A DNA stretch of 64,000 nucleotides, taken from Blautia wexlerae (GTDB taxonomy: Bacteria > Bacillota > Clostridia > Lachnospirales > Lachnospiraceae). This document shows positions 62,954 through 64,000 of the stretch, one piece after another. The notes beneath the pieces were generated by a model. That model was not told where the DNA came from. It ran no database searches and saw nothing but the letters and a program-made list of their open reading frames with translations. Numbering within the stretch: position 1 is the first letter of the stretch; every line of letters begins with the position of its first letter. The stretch is from contig NZ_JAAIMY010000005.1 in NCBI RefSeq assembly GCF_013300825.1, positions 85,790-149,789 on the forward strand. The letters run 5' to 3'. The translations under genes were made by a program, and so were the position numbers.

Positions 62954-62984
62954 TCGACTGCTCAGACTATATCAAAATGGTTCA

Positions 62985-63020
62985 AAAACCCCGGAAAATC
63001 AAGGTTTTCCGGGGTTTTCT
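62985..63020 (+). terminator. Terminator of rplM-rpsI
   Basis: AAAACCCCGGAAAA / TTTTCCGGGGTTTT with a short loop and a T-rich tail. GACTATATCA (62965) and TGATATAGTT (63025) flank it as a weaker outer inverted repeat. Confidence 0.92.
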
Positions 63021-63109
63021 TATACCTAAACGGGCTGATATAGTTTGACTTGATTTGACCAAACGAGAGCAGTTTTCACCCAATTTTTAGTGGTTAAATA
63101 TAGGAGGTT

Positions 63110-63214
63110 ATGGCATTTTTGATTAGCCCGATGGGATTGCCGCTGGCTGCGATCTGGCTGTTGGGCAAGGTGCAGAGTTTGAAATTTGCGATCCAGGATT
63201 GGGCGTATGGGTAA
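63110..63214 (+). CDS. Possible small peptide
   Basis: A 34-codon frame beginning MAFLISPMGLPLAAIWLLGK and ending QDWAYG. AGGAGG lies just before it but only 2 bases from the ATG, closer than usual. The sequence is hydrophobic and could be a membrane peptide. The rest of the 62954-63287 gap holds only terminators. Weakly supported. Confidence 0.25.
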   Translation: MAFLISPMGLPLAAIWLLGKVQSLKFAIQDWAYG

Positions 63215-63240
63215 ATGATGTGAATATAATTTGGAATGAA

Positions 63241-63287
63241 AAGAAGCAGGACAATGGGAGATGAGACCCAATGCCCTGCTTCTCTGT
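63241..63287 (-). terminator. Terminator behind the truncated minus-strand gene
   Basis: AGAAGCAGGGCATTGGG pairs with CCCATTGTCCTGCTTCT (one mismatch) around TCTCATCT and is followed on the minus strand by TTTC. Confidence 0.85.
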
Positions 63288-63761
63288 TTATTCGGAACGA
63301 ACTGTAATATATTTTTGATTGCGACTTTTAGGTTTATCGGGAATAGTCATTTCTAATTGCCCGGATTCTAAAAGCGGATTGATATGCTTCAAAGTGAAGT
63401 TTCTTAAATCTTTGAAGCCGCAAAATACTGCAAGCTCTTTCTTGGATTTTGGTGTTGTGCAAAAAGCCAAAATCTGTTTGGACATCGTTGATAGTTCAAT
63501 ATCTTGGTGGGTAACTTGGTGGGTATCACCCTCTAAGTTGTAGTTTACATTTTTCAAAATAACTCTGAAATCTGTCGCTGTTGAGGAAAATTCGGGCTTA
63601 TATGCCGCTGTATATCCAGGTAGCTTTTCGGTTTCACTGACGATTTTGCGTAGGCCACTTCCACGGCGTTCCATGTACTTCATGCGGTGGAACAGGTCAG
63701 CAATCACAGGGTTTCGTCGCATGGAACGGATACCGCGCAGCCACAGAATGAAATTCTGTGT
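63288..63761 (-). pseudogene. 5'-truncated RecG-like/AlbA-type ATP-binding regulator gene
   Basis: The frame starts after a stop at the mobile-element junction. GIRSMRRNPVIADLFHRMKYM and ERRGSGLRKIVSE are the C-terminal ATPase-like motif of AlbA_2 / RecG-like DNA-binding proteins. A winged-helix-like region (KSKKELAVFCGFKDLRNFTL) and IPDKPKSRNQKYITV follow. The N-terminal AlbA_2 domain (~300 residues) is absent. A CACAGAAT-GAA-ATTCTGTG hairpin (63742-63760) sits at the break. The fragment may be non-functional. Confidence 0.75.
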
Positions 63762-63926
63762 TCAAAGGGGCTTGGGGGCGCTGCCCTCAACAAGCAAGCG
63801 GAGAGGAAAATCACGGAGGGATTTTCTTCTCTGCGGGCCTGTGTGTATTAACACAGGCATTGCTTGCCTCTTTTCTCCGAAATTGAAAAGAACCAGTGAG
63901 AGAATCGTTAAATTTCACTCGCTGGC
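63762..63926. mobile_element. Hairpin-rich mobile-element segment
   Basis: Non-coding sequence with nested stems: GAGAGGAAAATC / GATTTTCTTCTC (63802-63831), GCCTGTGT / ACACAGGC (63837-63858) and GCAAGC / GCTTGC. Composition and the CTTGGGGGCGCTGCC block are of the type found between genes of integrative conjugative elements. No oriT can be assigned. Confidence 0.45.
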
Positions 63927-64000
63927 TCAATTCATTTCAAATATCTCGGACAACTCTGTCAGTTCTTTCACCGTTTCCTGGGTGTGATGCAGCAGGGTGT
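63927..64000 (-). CDS. C-terminal end of an unidentified gene
   Basis: On the minus strand the frame enters from beyond the window and ends TLLHHTQETVKELTELSEIF then EMN and TGA. Only 23 residues are visible; the family cannot be named. It is followed by the hairpin-rich segment. Confidence 0.45.
   Translation of the reverse strand, partial: TLLHHTQETVKELTELSEIFEMN

Noticed and set aside
63646..63987. 113-codon plus-strand frame at the window end
   Set aside because: It runs antisense through the truncated gene and the hairpin-rich segment and lacks a ribosome site and any recognisable domain.

Overview
The window looks like chromosomal DNA of a gut-type anaerobic Firmicute, most likely a Lachnospiraceae (Blautia/Ruminococcus/Roseburia-like). 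This is inference from three things: the gene orders tig-clpP-clpX-lon-engB and ecfA1-ecfA2-ecfT-truA-rplM-rpsI, strong AGGAGG ribosome sites with low-GC sigma-A promoters, and many proteins of a lachnospiral type (YfhO, PadR plus SEDS, U32-like, LUD, Rpn). No species can be named from sequence alone.

Layout. 1-12.4 kb is the end of a cell-surface polysaccharide locus. It holds two paralogous tandem-domain GT2 glycosyltransferases flanking a YfhO membrane protein and a D,D-carboxypeptidase, then a single-domain GT2, a polyprenyl-phosphate sugar transferase that would start lipid-linked synthesis, an LCP ligase and another GT2. 12.5-18 kb has an HtrA protease, a second ClpX-like ATPase, a zinc-ribbon protein and a secreted LRR/Fn3 protein. 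A tRNA-Leu(CAG) follows on the minus strand. 18.6-24 kb carries carAB and uppP. 24-28 kb is a molybdate unit: divergent regulator plus Mop-domain protein against modABC. 28-32 kb holds a CdaR-type regulator, a UgpC/MsmK-type sugar ABC ATPase and an orphan NMT1-type binding protein.

32.2-34.3 kb is a probable Mn2+ (yybP-ykoY) riboswitch with a terminator platform in front of a Na+/Ca2+-type exchanger and a GDT1-family exporter. 34.6-38.9 kb has a nucleoside hydrolase, ECF S component and SDR operon, a PepV-like dipeptidase and an alpha/beta hydrolase. 39-44 kb is accessory: a small coiled-coil protein coupled to a Cys-rich U32-like protein, a PadR/SEDS pair, a truncated Rpn nuclease and a LUD gene broken by an in-frame amber codon. 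44-51 kb has a MITE, a divergent AraC/MATE pair, dtd, proC, CYTH, M20 and DJ-1 genes, and a 215-bp palindromic element. 51.5-63 kb is the housekeeping proteostasis, ECF core and ribosomal block. After rpsI the window runs into mobile-element debris: a truncated RecG/AlbA-like gene and a hairpin-rich segment.

Links between genes. The ECF S component at 35.6 kb has no ATPases of its own and could use the EcfAAT core at 58-61 kb. ClpP at 53 kb has two potential ATPase partners in the window, the canonical ClpX and the divergent one at 14.2 kb. UppP recycles the undecaprenyl carrier that the polysaccharide locus consumes. Small repeats (three hairpin elements of one family, MITE fragments, a GGAGCAGTTAT family) sit in the intergenic gaps of the accessory parts.
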